NCBI GenBank assembly: GCA_009781675.1 | Contig: WQVG01000001.1 | Location: forward strand, 62,001-126,000 | Length of the DNA stretch: 64,000 nucleotides | Direction: 5' to 3' | Source of the DNA: Candidatus Bathycorpusculum acetigenes | GTDB lineage: Archaea; Thermoproteota; Bathyarchaeia; Bathyarchaeales; Bathycorpusculaceae | In this document: positions 53,072 to 62,611 of the stretch, piece by piece | Layout of the letters: every line of letters begins with the position of its first letter | Position numbering within the stretch: position 1 is the stretch's first letter | Translations under genes and position numbers: made by a program | The notes under the pieces: generated by a model | Database searches by the model: none | Told to the model about the DNA's origin: nothing | Seen by the model: the letters and a program-made list of their open reading frames with translations, nothing else

Positions 53072-53770
53072 ATGAGCCAATGTCAAATGTTGCTCTCTAT
53101 TATAATTCCCGTCTACAACGAGGAGTTAACGATAGGCAACATCATCGATCGCACAAAAGAAGCCGCCCGTCAGCTTAGATTAGAAACTGAAATCATCGTG
53201 GTCGATGACCGTTCTCACGACAAATCGCTTCTGATAGCCTGTCAACGTAACGTTAAAGTTTATGCTCTAAAAGAGCACCTAGGCAAGGGTTATGCATTGC
53301 GGGCAGGGTTTGCCCAAGCTAGGGGTGACCTAATTGTTACTATTGATTCGGATGGCTCGCATTGGCCTGAGGAACTTCATGAGGTGGTTGCGCCTGTGTT
53401 TTGCAACCAAGCCGATTTAGTTATCGGGTCACGTTACATGAACCGCAAACGAGTTGAGGCGCGTAAGCTCAACAAGTTTGGGGTCCGCATCTTTAATTCG
53501 CTCATTGAGTTGTTTACTGGTGTTGCCATTACCGATAGTCAATCTGGTTATCGAGCTATGAAGCGCGACGTATTATTAGCGCAAAAGTTGACCTCGGGGG
53601 AGTACGAGATTGAATCTGAGATGCTGGTTAAAGCTGTTAAGGCAGGATTTAGAGTAACAGAGGTGCCTATAACCTTTGAGCAACGCACATATGGCCGCTC
53701 GGGGGTGGATCCGATGATGGATGGCTCCAAGATCCTTTTCTCCATCATAAGAGCATACCTAAAGGGATAA
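53072..53770 (+). CDS. Family 2 glycosyltransferase, dolichol-phosphate sugar synthase type
   Basis: A 232-aa GT-A-fold enzyme that transfers a sugar from a nucleotide donor, probably to a polyprenyl phosphate. The opening SIIIPVYNEELTIGNII, the first Asp motif EIIVVDDRSHD and the metal-binding VTIDSDGSHWPEE are all present, followed by DLVIGSRYM and DSQSGYRAM, typical of DPM1/dolichol-phosphate glucosyl or mannosyl synthases. There is no C-terminal membrane domain. I use ATG 53072, placed at the predicted transcription start; frames extending upstream would cross the promoter. It is first in a run with two more glycosyltransferases. Confidence 0.93.
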   Translation: MSQCQMLLSIIIPVYNEELTIGNIIDRTKEAARQLRLETEIIVVDDRSHDKSLLIACQRNVKVYALKEHLGKGYALRAGFAQARGDLIVTIDSDGSHWPEELHEVVAPVFCNQADLVIGSRYMNRKRVEARKLNKFGVRIFNSLIELFTGVAITDSQSGYRAMKRDVLLAQKLTSGEYEIESEMLVKAVKAGFRVTEVPITFEQRTYGRSGVDPMMDGSKILFSIIRAYLKG

Positions 53771-53777
53771 CAAAACG

Positions 53778-54773
53778 ATGACTCAGAATAGTTATCCCAA
53801 GGTTTCTATCATCGTGGCCTCCTATAACAGCGCTGACACTATCAAGGAGTGCCTCCAATCACTTTTAGCACTGGATTACCCGCGAGATCATGTAGAGGTT
53901 CTTGTTATGGATGGGCTCAGCAAAGATAACACAGTCAAAATCGCTGAGCAACTCGGTGTCAAAGTCCTCTCCATAAACCTTAGTGCACCTGCCGCCTACA
54001 ATTATGCCCAAAAAATTGTGAGCCACCCCATTTTAGGGTTTGTGGATTCTGATGCTAAGGTTGAGCCAGAGTGGCTAAAAAAACTGGTGGGGCATCTGGA
54101 TGAGACGATGGTGGCGGGTGTGAGTGGCGCAATAGAGACCTGGAATCAAGCTAACCCTTGGGCCAAAAGCATCGGCTACGAACTCAAAAGTCGCTACCAG
54201 CGCATCGGCAAATACACCAGCCGTATAGCCACCATGAATTTGTTACTCAAAAAATCTGTCATCGAAGAAGCCGGCGGTTGGGATGAAAATCTGCCCAGCC
54301 AATACGACACCGACTTTGGCCACCGCATAGCTAAACGAGGATACAAAATCGCCTATGAACCCTCAGCGGTCTGCTATCACTACAACCGTCCCACACTAAA
54401 AGCGTTTTATCGCCAACAACTCCAATATGGAAAGAACACCCTCAGACTCTACCTAAAACACGGTAAACTAGCTAAAGGCGATGAAATCACCGATATAGGC
54501 ATGAACCTCCAACCCCTGTTGTTACTATCTGCTGTAGTGTTATTTTGTTTGGGGTTTGTGCCATCATTACGGTTACTCTGGATCGGCCCACCTGCCATAC
54601 TTATGGGTATGCTTCTCTACTTTACCTACTTAGCCCTAAAAATCTCCCACAGATTCCACGACTGGTCAGCTATGCGATTGGTGGTGCTCTACTTTGTCCG
54701 CTCAATTGCATGGTTCAACGGCGCCGTCACAATCACCATAGCCCATCTATCAAAAAGAGGGAAAAAGCCCTGA
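53778..54773 (+). CDS. Family 2 glycosyltransferase with membrane tail
   Basis: A 331-aa membrane-associated GT2 enzyme. The catalytic part shows VSIIVASYNSADTIKECL, VLVMDGLSKDNT and the metal-binding FVDSDAKVEPEWL, then WDENLPSQYDTDFGHR with the acceptor-side Asp. Two hydrophobic helices follow at about 245-285, with another near 300, anchoring it in the membrane. It starts 8 nt after the first glycosyltransferase and its stop overlaps the next gene (TGATG). A role in building a lipid-linked glycan for protein or surface glycosylation is likely. Confidence 0.92.
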   Translation: MTQNSYPKVSIIVASYNSADTIKECLQSLLALDYPRDHVEVLVMDGLSKDNTVKIAEQLGVKVLSINLSAPAAYNYAQKIVSHPILGFVDSDAKVEPEWLKKLVGHLDETMVAGVSGAIETWNQANPWAKSIGYELKSRYQRIGKYTSRIATMNLLLKKSVIEEAGGWDENLPSQYDTDFGHRIAKRGYKIAYEPSAVCYHYNRPTLKAFYRQQLQYGKNTLRLYLKHGKLAKGDEITDIGMNLQPLLLLSAVVLFCLGFVPSLRLLWIGPPAILMGMLLYFTYLALKISHRFHDWSAMRLVVLYFVRSIAWFNGAVTITIAHLSKRGKKP

Positions 54774-55969
54774 TGTCGCCCAAAGTCTGCTTCATATCCC
54801 CCGAATACTGGCCCCTAACAGGCGGTACTGGCAGCTATATCTACTATCTAAGCAACGAACTCCAAAAAAACGGTTACCCCATCTACATCGTCACAGGTGC
54901 AAACCAAACAAAAGACCTCCACGTTAACCCCAAACTCGATGTATCGTTCCTTAAAATTCCCAAAACACCAATAGTCAAGTCTTTCCTACTAGCCGCCCAA
55001 AGTAGTCAAAAACTCCAAATCAACCAAAAAGCCGTCCAAGTAGACATTACCCACCCCCAACTCCCACTTACCCCCAGCTTCGCTGTCCCCCCAAATTTTG
55101 GTAAAACCATAGTCTGCACAGTGCATTCCACCTGGAAAGGCGAAGCCCACGCTATCGCTGGCGAACCCTACATGCGGCTAAATGCAAACGAAAAATTTCT
55201 CATAATAGCCAACCGTTTTTTGCGCTTCTTTGAAGAAGGTATGTTACACCGTGCCCAAAAAATAATCGCTGTGAGCCACTTCACCAAATGGGAACTCATA
55301 ACCTACTACAACATTCCCCCCCACAAAATCCAAGTCATCCACAACGGTGTCAACATCAAAAAATTTCAACCCCCAACAAACAAACATAAAATCAAAAAAG
55401 AACTAGGTCTAAACCCAAACGATATAGCTATTGTCTCAGTAGGCCGACTATATGCACGCAAAGGTCTCTTCAACCTCATCGAAGCAATGCCTGCAGTGAT
55501 AAAACAGTTTCCAAACGCCAAGTTCATTATATCCGGCAAAGGCCAGAGTAGTGAAATGATAAAACTCCACGCCCACGCTGAAAGCATAGGTGTAAAGAAC
55601 AACATCAAATTCACTGGTTACACCCCCGATAGAGAGTTGCCTAAACTCTACCAAGCCGCCGACATCTTTGCGTTTAGCACCTTATATGAACATCACCCCT
55701 TTGCCATCCTAGAAGCCCTTTCTACAGGTCTGCCTGTTGTCACAACTACCGTAGGCGGTATCCCTGAAACTATACAAACCGGAAAAAATGGTCTGCTAGT
55801 CCCTCCCTTTAACTCTGAACAATTCTCAAAGGCCCTTCTCTACCTGCTAGAGCATCCAACGGAGGCCGCAGAGATGGGTGCAAAAGCACGTCAAACCGTG
55901 GTAGAGCAACTGGATTGGAAAATAGTCGTTAAAGACGCCATGAAAGTCTACGATGAAGCACTACGATGA
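54773..55969 (+). CDS. Family 4 glycosyltransferase
   Basis: A 398-aa GT-B-fold enzyme. The N-terminus SPKVCFISPEYWPLTGGTGSY contains the Gly-rich acceptor loop. The donor-binding half shows VGRLYARKGLFNLIEAMPAV and the signature Glu-x7-Glu in EHHPFAILEALSTGLPVV, then GGIPETI. The true start is ATG 54773, overlapping the previous stop as TGATG; earlier in-frame codons belong to the previous gene in another frame. The gene completes the three-gene glycosyltransferase operon. The sugar and acceptor cannot be determined. Confidence 0.93.
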   Translation: MSPKVCFISPEYWPLTGGTGSYIYYLSNELQKNGYPIYIVTGANQTKDLHVNPKLDVSFLKIPKTPIVKSFLLAAQSSQKLQINQKAVQVDITHPQLPLTPSFAVPPNFGKTIVCTVHSTWKGEAHAIAGEPYMRLNANEKFLIIANRFLRFFEEGMLHRAQKIIAVSHFTKWELITYYNIPPHKIQVIHNGVNIKKFQPPTNKHKIKKELGLNPNDIAIVSVGRLYARKGLFNLIEAMPAVIKQFPNAKFIISGKGQSSEMIKLHAHAESIGVKNNIKFTGYTPDRELPKLYQAADIFAFSTLYEHHPFAILEALSTGLPVVTTTVGGIPETIQTGKNGLLVPPFNSEQFSKALLYLLEHPTEAAEMGAKARQTVVEQLDWKIVVKDAMKVYDEALR

Positions 55970-56234
55970 TTGTTATCCATAATCGGCGGTACAATTTTTT
56001 CTGTACAAATCTACAATAAATGCAGTAGTGTGGATGCATGGCAAGGAAACACTGCCTATTACCGTAACAGTTCGAAATAAATATCCATGTTGCTCTTTGC
56101 CAGCAACTAATTCCAACAGGGTTTAGTGGTCAATTCACTTTCTCTCTGCATCAAGCTAAAATTCTCCATAACGGCTTCTTCTCTGAGAAGATGTGTGACG
56201 CCAGTGGATAGTGCGCTGTTTTTGTGATGCTTGT
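55970..56234. other. Convergent gap after the glycosyltransferase operon
   Basis: About 265 bp between tail-to-tail genes. No gene, tRNA or strong hairpin was seen; a T-rich segment near 55995 could terminate the operon. Confidence 0.4.
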
Positions 56235-57677
56235 TTATCTGTTATTATCTGTATTCTGTATTTTGTTTTTTGTACCCATTACACATCCGGGATCACCATT
56301 TAGTGTATCGCCGTTATGGTATGCGGCTGACCGTGCTCTGCATCCACCGCAGATAAATTTGTATTGGCAGACTCCGCAAGTGCCTTTGAGGTTGGCTCGG
56401 TTGCGAAAGGCATTAAACAACGGTGCGTTGAGCCAGAGTTTTTTGAATTGCTGTGTTTTGAGGTTTCCCACGTTTAGGGGCAAAAATACACAGGGATGTA
56501 CATCCCCTTGAGGTGAAATCGAGCAGTAGAGCCGTCCTGCGCCGCATCCGCCGATGAACTCCCCTAACGGTACTGCTTTTTTTGTAACCTTAACTGTCTG
56601 CATGTGTGCCAAGGCCATGGTAACTTCGCCTGTTCCGCTTGAACCCTGACACTGCAATGCAACCCGCGCCAGTTGCGGTGCGGTCGCTAAAATTGTGGTT
56701 TTGCACCCCGCTGACATACGATTAAGCAAATAACGCATGACATCCTCACGTTGTTGCGCGGTGAGGTCTTGGTCGCGATGATCTGCGCCGCGTCCGGTAG
56801 GTATAAAGTTAAAGTAGGTAAACCGTTCAGCTCCTAGTTGCTCTGCTAGATCGATAATCGCTGGTAACTCTGAGAGGTTATTTTTGCCCACCGTGGTAGC
56901 GATACAAGCACAGATATCTGCGTCGATACAGTTTTTGAGCCCGGCTATGGCTTTATCAAATGCACCAAGAACCCCCCGGAAATCATCATGGGTCTTGGCC
57001 GAGGCACCATCGATACTTATATCGATATAGTTAACTTGGGCCTGCTTGATTTTTGCCGTATTCTCTTTGGTAAGAAGAGTACCGTTGGATGCCAGTGAGA
57101 CATATAGACCCCGATCTGAGGCATGTTTGGCAACCTCAAAGAAATCTTTACGGGTAAGCGGTTCACCTCCACTAAAAGCCAGCGCCGTAACATGTGCGTC
57201 AGCCAACTGATCCACTACATCAAGCGCCTGTGCTGTGGTTAACTCTTCTTCTTGTACTGTACCGCTGTTGCTATAGCAGTGTTTGCAACGCAAGTTGCAT
57301 CTATGTGTGAAGTCCCAAACCACCAAAAACGGTGCACAAAGTGCTATGGGTTTTTTAATACCAAAATATACAAACGATTCCACCAAATTAAGAACGGCAT
57401 TCCGCGCATATCGATCCGTTAAAAGCTTAGCGGCCTTTTCACGCTTAAACCCCAAAGCCCGACGAAGAAACTCTACCCAAAACCCAATCACCTGCGAATA
57501 AAAACCATTACACCCACTACACTTTTTGTCGAGCTTGCCTGCATAATCATCCAAGGCGGCCTCCAGTACCGTTCTACCACATATCCCACATTTTTTAAGC
57601 GAAAGCTCAAGCATTTGTCTAGTCATAGGCATAGATATAACTGCATTCCAAAACGTATCATGGGATAGGATGCTCAC
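56235..57677 (-). CDS. Radical SAM/SPASM protein with N-terminal Cys domain
   Basis: A 480-aa enzyme. The N-terminal 80 residues carry CGICGRTVLEA and KKCSGCNGFY, a four-Cys zinc-like module, then a helical linker. The radical SAM motif is CNLRCKHCYSN at about residue 130. The SPASM-like end has CGAGRLYCSISPQGDVHPC and GTCGVCQYKFICGGCRARS, giving ligands for two auxiliary clusters. This arrangement resembles the AhbD/NirJ/PqqE-type group that modify heme precursors or peptides. No other heme gene or peptide substrate is next to it, so the substrate remains open. It starts at ATG and is monocistronic. Confidence 0.88.
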   Translation of the reverse strand: MSILSHDTFWNAVISMPMTRQMLELSLKKCGICGRTVLEAALDDYAGKLDKKCSGCNGFYSQVIGFWVEFLRRALGFKREKAAKLLTDRYARNAVLNLVESFVYFGIKKPIALCAPFLVVWDFTHRCNLRCKHCYSNSGTVQEEELTTAQALDVVDQLADAHVTALAFSGGEPLTRKDFFEVAKHASDRGLYVSLASNGTLLTKENTAKIKQAQVNYIDISIDGASAKTHDDFRGVLGAFDKAIAGLKNCIDADICACIATTVGKNNLSELPAIIDLAEQLGAERFTYFNFIPTGRGADHRDQDLTAQQREDVMRYLLNRMSAGCKTTILATAPQLARVALQCQGSSGTGEVTMALAHMQTVKVTKKAVPLGEFIGGCGAGRLYCSISPQGDVHPCVFLPLNVGNLKTQQFKKLWLNAPLFNAFRNRANLKGTCGVCQYKFICGGCRARSAAYHNGDTLNGDPGCVMGTKNKIQNTDNNR

Positions 57678-57773
57678 AGCAAGGCGCCTCCAACAGATTT
57701 AACCCTTAATTGGACATATGCGGGATGTAAACATTTTGCTGATTGTTGCTTTAGTATTTTTTTAGGTTTTTAT

Positions 57774-58382
57774 TTATTTCTTCATGATTTGTTCTGCAAT
57801 TTCTAAGTCTTTGGTAGTGTTTATGTTTAGTGTAACTTCGATTTCTTGGGTGATTATGGCGGATGTTTCGGTTTTGCCTTCACCTAGAATTTTGGTGCCG
57901 TTTATGATGTTGATGCCTGATACGGCATACCAGTTACCTTGGTATTCGTCGGTGGAGGATATGGAAAGTCCCAACCTTTTTCGTTTTTCGATGGGTACAA
58001 ACACTGCCAAAAAATCTTTGCCACATTCTTCAAATTCCATAATCACCCTATCTAGTATCTTCCCTGTTATAGCTGGAACATCTGAGGGCATAGTCAGCAC
58101 CGGTCCCCTCCAACCCAGCTTGTTTACTGCCTGTTTTAGATCGTCATGGTATCCTTCGGCGTTGGTATGTAGAATCTTCCATCCCATGCTTAGGCAGTGT
58201 GCCTCAGTTTTAGGTGTGTTGGTGCTTGTGATAACATAGAATTCAGATATCTTTTGGGAGGATAAGACGGCACCGACCACCCAGTCAATCAGAGGCTTAC
58301 CTAGAAACGGCAACATCGGTTTCTCTATGGGTAGTCCCATACGGCTTCCTCTGCCACCTGCCATAATCAACGTTGGAACCAT
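57774..58382 (-). CDS. cobY: Adenosylcobinamide-phosphate guanylyltransferase (CobY)
   Basis: The archaeal nucleotidyltransferase that transfers GMP to adenosylcobinamide phosphate, functionally replacing bacterial CobU. The 202-aa protein begins VPTLIMAGGRGSRMGLPIEKP, the nucleotide-binding loop, and contains GPVLTMPSDVPAITG, with the metal-binding Asp. A C-terminal NINTTKDLEIAEQIM helix fits the family. The true start is ATG 58382; its A is shared with the TAA stop of cobS, an overlap of one base. It follows cobS, which uses its product, so the pair catalyses consecutive steps of the nucleotide-loop assembly. Confidence 0.92.
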   Translation of the reverse strand: MVPTLIMAGGRGSRMGLPIEKPMLPFLGKPLIDWVVGAVLSSQKISEFYVITSTNTPKTEAHCLSMGWKILHTNAEGYHDDLKQAVNKLGWRGPVLTMPSDVPAITGKILDRVIMEFEECGKDFLAVFVPIEKRKRLGLSISSTDEYQGNWYAVSGINIINGTKILGEGKTETSAIITQEIEVTLNINTTKDLEIAEQIMKK

Positions 58383-59218
58383 TACCCAGTCACTCCCGTC
58401 AGTAGTAGCGCAAACAGGATCAGTGTTATGGCTCTTGTGGTTTCGTTGGTTGCCCCAATCATGTCTCCGCTGACGCCGCCAAACACATGATTTGATACCC
58501 TGCTCATAACAAGCGCCACAGGAACGCTGATAATCATTAAGCTCGTTGCAGCCAATCCTAGCATGGCATATCCTGTGAAGTAGAAAACGGGGTAGACTAT
58601 GAGTGCTGAGAGCAGATATGCTATGATGTTTTGGGGTTTTTTGGCTTTGGCAAGAAAAATCGAGCCCAGACCCTTGTGGGAGGGTTTTCCTATCCAGACG
58701 ATGGTAACCATGGCGAGTTTGGCTGAAACCTCGGCCAAGATGACAGCTGTGAAAGCAAACAAAGGACTGACCAAGATCAAGCCTGCAACCGCTATGAACT
58801 CTATTGATAGAGCCAAGACTGCGCCGGCATATGTTACCGTCCAAGCATGGGCCTTCATTTTGCGGTCGTGGAGGTTACGTAGCCCTAAAGCATTGCCAAG
58901 GTCGATTAATCCATCAAAGTGTTGTAATCCTGTGAGGACTAAAAGAAAGGCTATGGTCATGGCGGCTGGTATGGCGGACCCTAAGAACGCCATAGGCAAG
59001 GCAACGTAGATATTGGCTATATTTAGTAGAAAAGTGGTGATGGTGCTTGCGAGTATGTAATATAGTCCACCTAAAAGCCCGATGAAGCCGCCGACTACGG
59101 GGAAAAGCCACATGTTGGATGCTGTAGTGAATATGAAATCTTCTTTTCCTCCTAATGGGATGATGGTGAGAAAAGACAGCAGATCCTTGAAAACTTTTCC
59201 AGCCCTCAGAGGTGACAT
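58382..59218 (-). CDS. cobS: Adenosylcobinamide-GDP ribazoletransferase (cobalamin synthase)
   Basis: An integral membrane enzyme that joins adenosylcobinamide-GDP to alpha-ribazole or its phosphate, completing cobalamin. The 278-aa protein has at least six hydrophobic helices. The diagnostic motif TGLQHFDGLIDLGNALG (near residue 95) holds the metal-binding Asp pair, and GGVSGDMIGATNE near the C-terminus is a second signature. It starts at ATG, divergent from the epimerase gene, and precedes cobY. With the CobD-like gene, this indicates corrinoid synthesis or salvage. Confidence 0.95.
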   Translation of the reverse strand: MSPLRAGKVFKDLLSFLTIIPLGGKEDFIFTTASNMWLFPVVGGFIGLLGGLYYILASTITTFLLNIANIYVALPMAFLGSAIPAAMTIAFLLVLTGLQHFDGLIDLGNALGLRNLHDRKMKAHAWTVTYAGAVLALSIEFIAVAGLILVSPLFAFTAVILAEVSAKLAMVTIVWIGKPSHKGLGSIFLAKAKKPQNIIAYLLSALIVYPVFYFTGYAMLGLAATSLMIISVPVALVMSRVSNHVFGGVSGDMIGATNETTRAITLILFALLLTGVTG

Positions 59219-59277
59219 GTACTTACAACTTATTTAAATAGAATATAGACTTTATTGTTGGGTTTAGAGGGGTTAAT

Positions 59278-60204
59278 GTGGAAGAGCAAAAGGTACTAGT
59301 TACTGGTGGAGCAGGCTTTATAGGCTATCACCTGTGCAAAAAACTCTCAACAATAACCAGCAATCTAACCATATACGATGATCTATCCAGTGGCAAAATA
59401 GAAAATGTCACCGATGTTCCCTTAGCAACGTTTGTGCAAGGAAATATCTTAGACCTAAAAACCCTCTGTGGATTGCCTAAGCAGGATTTGATCTATCATC
59501 TGGCTGCACAGGTTGTGGTGCCCTACTCCATGGAAAACCCGCTCATTGACTTTGAAACTAACGCCAAAGGCACCGTTTGTGTGTTGGAGAAAGCTCGGCA
59601 AGACGACGCTAAAGTCGTGTTCGCATCAAGTGCCGCAGTCTATGGTAACCCTTCGGTGTTTCCAACACCTGAAAGCTATGGTTTTCATCCCTTTTCATGC
59701 TATGGCTTATCTAAAATAGTTGGCGAACAATACTGCCAGATGTATCGCGAACAATACGGGCTTGATATTGTCATCACCCGCTTTGCAAATGTGTATGGAT
59801 TGCGTTGTCATGGCGTCATCCATGATTTTCTCGATAAACTGGCCAAAAACCCCGACAAACTCGAAATCATCGGCACAGGCCAACAATCACGCGACTTTGT
59901 ACACGTCTCAGATTTGGTAGAGGCTCTAATAACCGTTGGTGCCAGTGACAGATTTAACGGTGAAACCTTCAATTTAGGCATCGGCAAAACCACAAGCATC
60001 CTCGAACTCGCCGATCTCATCTTAAGTATCCTTGAACTTAAGGATCGAACTGTCATCACCACTACCAACCAATCTTGGCAGGGTGATGTGACTAAGATTT
60101 GGTTTGATATAGGCAAAGCCAAACAAGAACTCAATTGGATCCCCAAGGTTACCTTGGAGGATAGCATACGTGAAGTCATTGCAGACAGGAAAATCAGCCT
60201 ATGA
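59278..60204 (+). CDS. NAD-dependent sugar epimerase/dehydratase (extended SDR)
   Basis: A 308-aa extended short-chain dehydrogenase acting on nucleotide sugars, closest to UDP-glucose 4-epimerase-like proteins. The NAD motif is VTGGAGFIGYHLC. The catalytic set is visible as SSAAVYG and the Tyr-x3-Lys in CYGLSKIVGEQY. The substrate segment RFANVYGLRCHGVIHDFL is typical of the family. It starts at GTG and overlaps the DGGGP synthase gene by 4 nt (ATGA). This coupling to two lipid genes suggests it supplies a sugar for a glycolipid headgroup, which is inference. Confidence 0.9.
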   Translation: MEEQKVLVTGGAGFIGYHLCKKLSTITSNLTIYDDLSSGKIENVTDVPLATFVQGNILDLKTLCGLPKQDLIYHLAAQVVVPYSMENPLIDFETNAKGTVCVLEKARQDDAKVVFASSAAVYGNPSVFPTPESYGFHPFSCYGLSKIVGEQYCQMYREQYGLDIVITRFANVYGLRCHGVIHDFLDKLAKNPDKLEIIGTGQQSRDFVHVSDLVEALITVGASDRFNGETFNLGIGKTTSILELADLILSILELKDRTVITTTNQSWQGDVTKIWFDIGKAKQELNWIPKVTLEDSIREVIADRKISL

Positions 60205-61082
60205 CCAACTCGCCGCTTAAGGGCTTAATCGCACTTCTCCGGCTTCCCTACTGGCTCATGACAGGCGGTCTCTCGCTTCTAACAGCGTTTGCGCTCCTAA
60301 AAGATCCCCTAAACATGAGTCTGCAGACAGCCCTTTTAATTTTCTTCTCTATGGCCTTTATAACCTCCGCGGGATTTGCCATAAACGATTACTTTGACCG
60401 AGAAAGTGACGCAATCATAAAACCCAAACGTCCCCTCCCCGCCGGTGCGTTGACGCTAAAACAGGTGGTGGCAATTTCAAGCATCCTGTTTGCAATCGGT
60501 TTAAGTCTCACATACTGGCTACCGCCGCTTAGCTTCGCCATACTTGCAGTCGATTCTTTAGTTTTGATACTCTACTCATATTTGGTAAAGAAAAAATCAG
60601 GGTTCCTTGCAAACATTGTGGTGGGTATTCTAACGGGCACAGCGTTTCTGTACGGCCAAGCCGCCATCTCAGGCACCATAACACTGATCTCACTAAGCCT
60701 CTACCCTATCGCGTTTGGCACCATAGGCGGCAACGTTCTTCGCGACGTATTAAGCGTTGAGGGCGACACCAAAGTCGGCTACCCCACCCTGCCCCAAAAA
60801 ATCGGCAACTATAACGCCGCCAAAGTCGGGGCTTTCTTTTTCCTTCTAACAGGTTTACTGGCACCTCTGCCTGCATTACCCCTGCTCCCAAATCACTTTA
60901 CCATCTACTATCTGCCGCTTATCCTCACTTGGAGTGTATTGTTAATCTACTCCTCAGTACGTCTCTTTCTCTCTGGCTCCACCGTGCAAAACGTGCGCAA
61001 GTACGAACGCATTGTCACAATGTCCATGATGCTGTTGCCACTTGCGCTTATAGTTGAAGCCATAGCAGGATGGATAATATGA
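60201..61082 (+). CDS. Digeranylgeranylglyceryl phosphate synthase (UbiA family)
   Basis: A membrane prenyltransferase of 293 aa that attaches the second geranylgeranyl chain to glycerol-1-phosphate lipids, giving archaeol precursors. The two Asp-rich motifs are present: NDYFDRESDAIIKPKRPLP near residue 63 and RDVLSVEGDTKVGYPTLP near 182. Seven to nine hydrophobic helices are visible. The UbiA family also includes quinone and heme enzymes, but KPKRPLPAG and context with the Tes-like gene favour the archaeal lipid enzyme. Both ends overlap neighbours by 4 nt. Confidence 0.9.
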   Translation: MTNSPLKGLIALLRLPYWLMTGGLSLLTAFALLKDPLNMSLQTALLIFFSMAFITSAGFAINDYFDRESDAIIKPKRPLPAGALTLKQVVAISSILFAIGLSLTYWLPPLSFAILAVDSLVLILYSYLVKKKSGFLANIVVGILTGTAFLYGQAAISGTITLISLSLYPIAFGTIGGNVLRDVLSVEGDTKVGYPTLPQKIGNYNAAKVGAFFFLLTGLLAPLPALPLLPNHFTIYYLPLILTWSVLLIYSSVRLFLSGSTVQNVRKYERIVTMSMMLLPLALIVEAIAGWII

Positions 61083-62611
61083 GCCAAACCAAAAGCATAT
61101 GCCCTGAATGTCAAAAAAAAATCGACGCCCAACTCAGCAATCAAAACGGCAAAATACAAATCAAAAAACACTGCCCCGCCCATGGTAACTTCCAAGCTAC
61201 CCACTGGCAAAGCCACCCCATATTTAACCACATGAAAAAATACGACCAATTCCAATATCTAGGCGACCTAAACGCCCCCAAAAACCCTGAGGGATGCCCC
61301 TACGTCTGTGAAACCTGCAAAAACCACGCCTCAGGAACAGTCATAGGCGTCATCGACGTAACCAAACGATGCAACTTTAGATGTGCTGTTTGTTTCTCAA
61401 CTTTTCCAGGACAAGAAACAACCGACTATGAACCCACAAAAGAAGCCCTCATTGATATGCTCAAATTCGCCGCCAAAGCCAGTCCCAAACCCCCTGCCAT
61501 ACTGTTTAGCGGAGGCGAACCCCTCGAACGAGAAGACATGCCCGACATCATCGAGGCTGCCCACAAATTAAAATTCATGACGATCCTAGCAACCAACGGT
61601 ACACATCTTGTCACCGATCAAGGCCTAGCTAAACGGCTAAAAGACAGCGGCCTAAACATAGTCTATCTCTCTTTTGACAGCTTCCACGAAGAATTCAACA
61701 AAAAAATCCGTGGTCTACCCCTTGTAGACCTAAAACTCAAAGCAATCGAGGTCTGCCGCAAATATGACATAGAAATCATTCTAGTCAACACGCTCATGAA
61801 GAGCCTAAACGACAAAGAAGTTGGTGACATGATCCGCTTTGCCGCTAAACACACCGACATCATTCGTGGCCTAATCTTCCAACCCATCGCATTTACCGGC
61901 AGAGCAACCGAAAACCCCTTCAGAGAAAACTTCCGCGAATGGAGCTTTGCTGAAGACGTAGAAAAACAAACCCATGGCGAAATTAAAACCACCGATCTAT
62001 ACCCCATGTCGGTTATGACCTCGCCCATCAAAATCATGCGCAAGTTTATGCAAAAACCCTGGCCCCTATTTAGTTGTAGCCCCCAATGCGGTATCGTCAA
62101 CTGGATCTACGTATCTCCCAGTACAGGAAAAATGTACCCCATAAACCGCTTTGTCAACTTTGACCGCTTCTTTAATACCATACGTAAAACTGCCGAGAAC
62201 GCCGAAACCAAAAACCGCTTACAACTCCTCACCTCATTGTTCATGGGTGCTATGATATCAATGAACATGTTGCTAGTCACCCAAGAAGTCGGAACTTTCA
62301 CACTTATCAAAAGCATACTACAAATGCACATCTCTCCCTCCTACCAAGCGCTGGGCAAAATCCGTCGACGTATCTTCCTACTGGGTTGCATGGCCTTTAT
62401 GGACAGCTACAACTTCGACGTCAACCGTGTCCGCCGATGTGTCGTTCACTACATCACACCCGACAAAAAAATCATACCCTTCTGCGCCTACAATAACGTC
62501 CATCGCGTCGCCATCGAAAACGAATATGCTGACAGACAAAAACCACCCACACCCCAACAAATACCAATCAACGAACCCAAAAAACTTGAACTCACTATTC
62601 CCCAACAGTAA
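61079..62611 (+). CDS. Tes-like radical SAM enzyme (tetraether lipid synthase candidate)
   Basis: A 510-aa radical SAM protein of the COG1964 family, which includes the tetraether synthase Tes that joins two archaeol tails into GDGT. The N-terminal ICPECQKKIDA and HCPAHGNF form a metal-binding segment, followed by CPYVCETCKNH. The SAM cluster motif is CNFRCAVC near residue 98, with FSGGEPLERED after it. Further Cys occur in CSPQCGIVNWIY and FCAYNNVHR, ligands for auxiliary clusters. ATG 61079 overlaps the DGGGP synthase stop as ATGA, with AGGA eight bases upstream. Coupling to DGGGP synthase strongly supports a lipid role. Confidence 0.87.
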   Translation: MSQTKSICPECQKKIDAQLSNQNGKIQIKKHCPAHGNFQATHWQSHPIFNHMKKYDQFQYLGDLNAPKNPEGCPYVCETCKNHASGTVIGVIDVTKRCNFRCAVCFSTFPGQETTDYEPTKEALIDMLKFAAKASPKPPAILFSGGEPLEREDMPDIIEAAHKLKFMTILATNGTHLVTDQGLAKRLKDSGLNIVYLSFDSFHEEFNKKIRGLPLVDLKLKAIEVCRKYDIEIILVNTLMKSLNDKEVGDMIRFAAKHTDIIRGLIFQPIAFTGRATENPFRENFREWSFAEDVEKQTHGEIKTTDLYPMSVMTSPIKIMRKFMQKPWPLFSCSPQCGIVNWIYVSPSTGKMYPINRFVNFDRFFNTIRKTAENAETKNRLQLLTSLFMGAMISMNMLLVTQEVGTFTLIKSILQMHISPSYQALGKIRRRIFLLGCMAFMDSYNFDVNRVRRCVVHYITPDKKIIPFCAYNNVHRVAIENEYADRQKPPTPQQIPINEPKKLELTIPQQ

